From assembly GCA_026387845.1 (NCBI GenBank), contig JAPLKX010000659.1, positions 1-8,523 of the forward strand: a DNA stretch of 8,523 nucleotides, given 5' to 3'. Of the stretch, positions 5,746 through 8,523 are shown in pieces. The position numbers and the translations under genes were made by a program. The notes under the pieces are model-generated. The model had not been told where the DNA came from. It searched no databases and saw only the letters and a program-made list of their open reading frames with translations. The DNA comes from Candidatus Hydrogenedentota bacterium (GTDB lineage: Bacteria > Hydrogenedentota > Hydrogenedentia > Hydrogenedentales > SLHB01). Numbering within the stretch: position 1 is the stretch's first letter; the number at the start of each line of letters is the position of its first letter.

Positions 5746-5764
5746 ACCTGACGGAGACATTAAA

Positions 5765-6589
5765 GTGATGCTAGAACGGGATCTGACGAGCCGCGCTACG
5801 CGTTGTCTTAACAATCTTGCGCGCAAAACGGCTGTTGTGCCGGCTCTCATTGTTCTCGCCGCCGCACTGTCGGCCTGCGATAAACAGATGCCGTTCTACG
5901 GGAATCTCGATGAGCAACGCGCAAACAAGGTCCTTGCCGTACTAATGCAGGCCGGCATCAGTTGCTCAAAAGAGTCTGCCGAGGAAGGGATGTGGAGCGT
6001 GTCCGTCTCGGGCAAGCGGTTCGCCGACGCCGTCGACCTCGTGCGGGATGCCGGATTGCCCGGGGACGAGTACATGGGTGTGGGCGAGGTATTCAAAAAA
6101 ACCGGAATGGTATCCTCTCCGACCGAAGAACGCATTCGTTTTATGCACGCGTTGTCGGAAGACTTGGCCAAAACCCTGTGCGAAATCGATGGGGTAACCG
6201 CAGCACGCGTTCACGTGGTGTTGCCCGAAAATACCCCATTCTCCAAAGATGTAAAAGCCTCTTCCGCCAGCGTCTTTGTCAAGTACCGCTACGACGTCGA
6301 CATGGAATCCAGAATCCCCTTCATCAAGAACCTCGTCAAGGACAGTATCGAAGGGTTGGAGTACGAAAACATCTCATTGGCCTTGTTCCGCTCCGATCCG
6401 CCACCGGCGCCTTCCAGCGAAAAAACACCGCTTGTTCCTTTCCTGGGTATGGTTGTGGCTCAAGAATCAGTCGGCGGTTTGCGCATCCTGGTTGGCGCGC
6501 TGGCGGGCGGGTGCGCTCTGCTTATCGCCGCGCTGGCGGCTGCAGTTTGGCTGACCCTTTTCAGAAAAAAGAAGCGACCGGCGGGATAA
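5765..6589 (+). CDS. sctJ: SctJ, inner-membrane inner ring lipoprotein
   Basis: YscJ/PrgK/FliF-related lipoprotein, 274 residues (YscJ 244), that forms the inner 24-mer ring of the basal body. The N-terminus is a lipoprotein signal: a basic region with several Arg, a hydrophobic core (about 23-35), and lipobox LSAC with Cys38. The next residue is Asp, the classic inner-membrane retention signal in enterobacteria. Ring-building domain 1 (about 43-105) is typical (LDEQRANKVLAVLMQAGI). The link GEVFKKTGMVSSPTEER and IDGVTAARVHVVLPE lead into ring-building domain 2 (about 125-205). A C-terminal membrane helix (about 240-263) is followed by RKKKR. GTG 5765 or ATG 5768 can start it; GGAG at 5753-5756 fits both, the former with better spacing. 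Confidence 0.96.
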   Translation: MMLERDLTSRATRCLNNLARKTAVVPALIVLAAALSACDKQMPFYGNLDEQRANKVLAVLMQAGISCSKESAEEGMWSVSVSGKRFADAVDLVRDAGLPGDEYMGVGEVFKKTGMVSSPTEERIRFMHALSEDLAKTLCEIDGVTAARVHVVLPENTPFSKDVKASSASVFVKYRYDVDMESRIPFIKNLVKDSIEGLEYENISLALFRSDPPPAPSSEKTPLVPFLGMVVAQESVGGLRILVGALAGGCALLIAALAAAVWLTLFRKKKRPAG

Positions 6590-6613
6590 TGCCGGCCTGG
6601 CAGGTAGATCAGC

Positions 6614-7306
6614 GTGAACACTAATCTGGCAAGCAGCCATCCGTGGATTTCAGGCAACAATCCACATCGGGCGCGCCTCGTCGAATTTAACTACCACCCC
6701 GCTGCCTGGGCACGGCAAGAACGGCTCAGACTGTTATGCCCCATGGTGGCGGACGTTAACCGACTGCGGGTGAACGGCCCCGCCGAACGCTGCCTGTCCC
6801 GTTTTATACTTTCGGCCTGGGCGCTGGCTGAGCCGTATGCCTTCGAATTTCAGTCCCCGGAGCAGCGGATTGTCCTGGTGTCGGTCGAGGCGCTCGAGCA
6901 ATTGGCCGAACAAATCGGATTACTGTGCTATGCGGATTCCATTCGGCTGTGCGTGCGCCGCGATGAACGCGCCCGGCTCGTCCAGGCGCTCGGTGAAACG
7001 CGCCGGCAACGCGCCATCGCGGCCGCCGTGCGATATGGAAACGCGATCAAAGGGCTCGCGGCCGATCCCGCAACATCCTGTGCGGACCAACTTTCCCTCG
7101 AACGTATACGAGCCGACGGGTGGCGGCGCGTGGTGCCGTGCGCACGGACCGCTGCCGAAGCCGCCCGACGCAGGTTTGAACTCAAACTGCCTTTGGGAAT
7201 CGAGCTGGACGGGGCCGGCAACGAGAACGGCCCAACGGTGTGGCCGCTGGTCGAGCGGGTTCTGAAATCCGAGTTTCACGGGGAGTGGCAAGCATGCTGT
7301 TGTTGA
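6614..7306 (+). CDS. sctK: SctK, sorting platform adaptor
   Basis: SctK/YscK (OrgA-related) protein of 230 residues (YscK 209). It sits in the cytoplasm and links the SctD FHA domains to the SctQ pods of the sorting platform. The N-terminal segment LVEFNYHPAAWARQERL matches the family opening, in which FNxxPxxY/W is followed by a helix. The rest is helical and Arg/Ala-rich, with no membrane segment or signal. Position between sctJ and sctL is exactly that of yscK, and this weighs heavily because the family is poorly conserved. The start is GTG 6614, 24 bp after sctJ, with a weak AGGT upstream. The C-terminus is WQACCC, three Cys encoded where the gene overlaps the sctL start by 13 bp. Confidence 0.83.
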   Translation: MNTNLASSHPWISGNNPHRARLVEFNYHPAAWARQERLRLLCPMVADVNRLRVNGPAERCLSRFILSAWALAEPYAFEFQSPEQRIVLVSVEALEQLAEQIGLLCYADSIRLCVRRDERARLVQALGETRRQRAIAAAVRYGNAIKGLAADPATSCADQLSLERIRADGWRRVVPCARTAAEAARRRFELKLPLGIELDGAGNENGPTVWPLVERVLKSEFHGEWQACCC

Positions 7307-7911
7307 AGCGTGACGGGTTTGAACTCGAGTCAACGGGCAACGTGATCAAAGGCGGCGTCTATGCCCGCGTTGTCGAGGCCGCCGATATTCTCGACGCCGC
7401 ACGGGTCGAGGCCGACCGGATGGCACAATCGGCCCAGCGGCGGTTTGAAGAACTCAGCCAACAAGGATACGAAGAAGGCGTCAACAAAGCACGCGAAGAA
7501 ATGGCCCTCCAAATGTTCGAGATGCTGGACAAAACCACCGAGTATCTTGAACACCTCGAGGGGCAGGTGGTCGAAATCGTCGTAAACAGCCTCAAACAAA
7601 TCTTGGCGTCATTGCCCCCCGAAGAAGTCATTGTGGGCGCCGTGAGAAAAACCCTCGCCGCCGTCATGAGAAACCAGCGCCAGGTGTGTCTGAGAGTGCC
7701 TGCGGCACAGGTAGAAGCCGTGCGCAAACAGATCCAGGCGATCTTGGCCGAGTTCCCCGGTATCGCCACAGTCGACGTGACTGCCGATGCCCGGCTCGAT
7801 GGCACCGATTGCATACTCGAAACAGACGTGGGCGTCGTCGAGGCCGGCGTACGACAACAACTCCAGATTCTGGAGAAGGCGCTCCGAAAGAGCCTTCGCA
7901 GAGACGCGTAA
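7294..7911 (+). CDS. sctL: SctL, ATPase-binding stator protein
   Basis: SctL/YscL (FliH, and V-ATPase E-like) protein of 205 residues (YscL 223). It forms the spokes that connect the SctN ATPase to SctQ and regulates ATPase activity. The N-terminus (MLLLKRDGFELESTGNVIKG) is followed by a long charged helix, likely coiled coil, at about 25-80 (AARVEADRMAQSAQRRFEEL onward). A C-terminal alpha-beta domain (about 85-205) contains VCLRVPAAQVEAVRKQIQ and the conserved late segment LDGTDCILETDVGVVEAGV. ATG 7294 has GGGGAG at 7280-7285. The frame is open further back to 7240, but that stretch lies within sctK. It overlaps the sctK end by 13 bp, and its TAA directly abuts the sctN ATG. Confidence 0.92.
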   Translation: MLLLKRDGFELESTGNVIKGGVYARVVEAADILDAARVEADRMAQSAQRRFEELSQQGYEEGVNKAREEMALQMFEMLDKTTEYLEHLEGQVVEIVVNSLKQILASLPPEEVIVGAVRKTLAAVMRNQRQVCLRVPAAQVEAVRKQIQAILAEFPGIATVDVTADARLDGTDCILETDVGVVEAGVRQQLQILEKALRKSLRRDA

Positions 7912-8523
7912 ATGAGTGCTTCAACCGATTTCAATTACATCACTGAAATGCTCAACCGGACCGTGCTCGAGGCACGCACCATCGAGGTCAAAGGCAAAGT
8001 AACGCAGGTCATCGGCACCATCGTCAAAGCCGTCGTGCCCGGCGTGAAAGTGGGTGAAATCTGCACCCTGCGCAACCCGTGGGAAAGTTTTGAACTCCAG
8101 GCCGAGGTGGTTGGTTTTGCCAAAGACGCCGCCCTGTTGACGCCGCTGGGCAGCCTGCTCGGAATCTCCGCGGCCACCGAAGTCATCCCCTCGGGACGCG
8201 TCCATATGGTTCCAGTGGGCAATGCCTTGCTGGGCCGGGTCCTGAACGGTCTAGGCCAGGCATTGGATGTCGCAAACAAAGGCCCCTTGAGGCCCGAAAC
8301 GTATTACCCCGTCTACGCCGACCCGCCCGACCCCCTTCAGCGCAAAATCATCGACAAGCCGATCTCGCTCGGGTTGCGCGTGCTCGATGCTATGTTGACG
8401 TGCGGCGAAGGCCAGCGCATGGGCATCTTTGCCGCGGCCGGCGGCGGAAAGAGCACGCTGCTCGCGCAGATCATCCGCAATACCGAAGCCGAAATCAGCG
8501 TGCTCGCCCTGATCGGCGAGCGC
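7912..8523 (+). CDS. sctN: SctN, type III secretion ATPase, N-terminal part
   Basis: First 204 residues of the injectisome ATPase (YscN/InvC, F1-beta/FliI-related), cut by the window end; full members run about 430-450 residues. The hexamer at the cytoplasmic face strips chaperones and unfolds substrates using ATP. The N-terminal beta-barrel domain covers about residues 20-95. Then come GRVLNGLGQALD (108-119), ISLGLRVLDAMLTCGEGQRM (151-170), and the Walker A loop FAAAGGGKSTLL (173-184) with Lys180 and Ser181. The visible sequence ends at ALIGER, just before the usual GREV. CGEGQRxGIFAAAGGGKS is characteristic of injectisome SctN. ATG 7912 follows the sctL stop with no gap and only a weak ribosome site, so translation is probably coupled. 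Confidence 0.97.
   Translation, partial: MSASTDFNYITEMLNRTVLEARTIEVKGKVTQVIGTIVKAVVPGVKVGEICTLRNPWESFELQAEVVGFAKDAALLTPLGSLLGISAATEVIPSGRVHMVPVGNALLGRVLNGLGQALDVANKGPLRPETYYPVYADPPDPLQRKIIDKPISLGLRVLDAMLTCGEGQRMGIFAAAGGGKSTLLAQIIRNTEAEISVLALIGER

Noticed and set aside
1..8523. Flagellar origin of the export genes
   Set aside because: SctV, SctJ, SctL and SctN have flagellar homologues, but the needle, inner rod, YscE/G-like chaperones, FHA-type SctD and lipoprotein SctJ are specific to injectisomes.
1..8523. Mobile elements, CRISPR arrays, tRNA or rRNA genes
   Set aside because: No transposase or integrase frames, terminal repeats, regularly spaced repeats, or RNA gene signatures were seen; nearly the whole window is accounted for by T3SS genes.

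Overview
The window is a nearly gap-free block of a non-flagellar type III secretion system (injectisome), with every gene on the + strand. Using the unified Sct names, the order is: 3' end of a probable sctX, sctY, sctV, then sctD, sctE, sctF, sctG, sctI, sctJ, sctK, sctL and the first 204 codons of sctN. Both window edges cut genes, so the locus continues on each side.

The set of small, lineage-specific parts (an SctX/SctY pair next to the export gate, and an SctE/SctG chaperone pair flanking the needle gene) places the system in the Ysc-like family of Yersinia and Pseudomonas. The run D-E-F-G with an N-terminal FHA domain on SctD also recalls the chlamydial clusters. The DNA is GC-rich, and proteins contain many Ala, Gly, Arg and Val. 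The organism must be Gram-negative (diderm). No gene here fixes the phylum. A PVC-group relative (Lentisphaerae/Verrucomicrobia/Chlamydiae side), another deep-branching environmental lineage, or a deltaproteobacterium are all possible; this is inference from gene order only.

Bases 1-2633 hold the sctX-sctY-sctV group. The 150-bp gap 2634-2783 carries a GC-rich stem-loop just after the sctV stop, then a very good sigma-70-type promoter (TTGACA, 16-bp spacer, TATCAT with an extended TGn), then two perfect short stem-loops in the presumed leader. This promoter should start the sctD transcription unit. Bases 2784-4470 hold sctD and sctE, which overlap by 11 bp. The 224-bp gap 4471-4694 is the largest non-coding interval. 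It contains several inverted repeats and ends in the strongest Shine-Dalgarno sequence of the window (AGGAGG), directly before the needle gene sctF. From sctF on, genes are tightly coupled: F/G 8 bp apart, G/I overlapping by ATGA, I/J 19 bp, J/K 24 bp, K/L overlapping by 13 bp, L/N abutting.

Together the genes encode most of the core machine: inner-membrane rings (SctD, SctJ), export gate (SctV), inner rod (SctI), needle (SctF) with its two co-chaperones (SctE, SctG), and the cytoplasmic sorting platform/ATPase complex (SctK, SctL, SctN), plus the SctX/SctY pair that assists export-gate function and early secretion. No effectors, translocators, secretin, regulators, mobile elements, tRNAs or CRISPR arrays are visible. 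I see no wholly unknown system here. The points most worth a second look are the regulatory architecture ahead of sctD and sctF, the unclear start of sctY, and the taxonomic placement.
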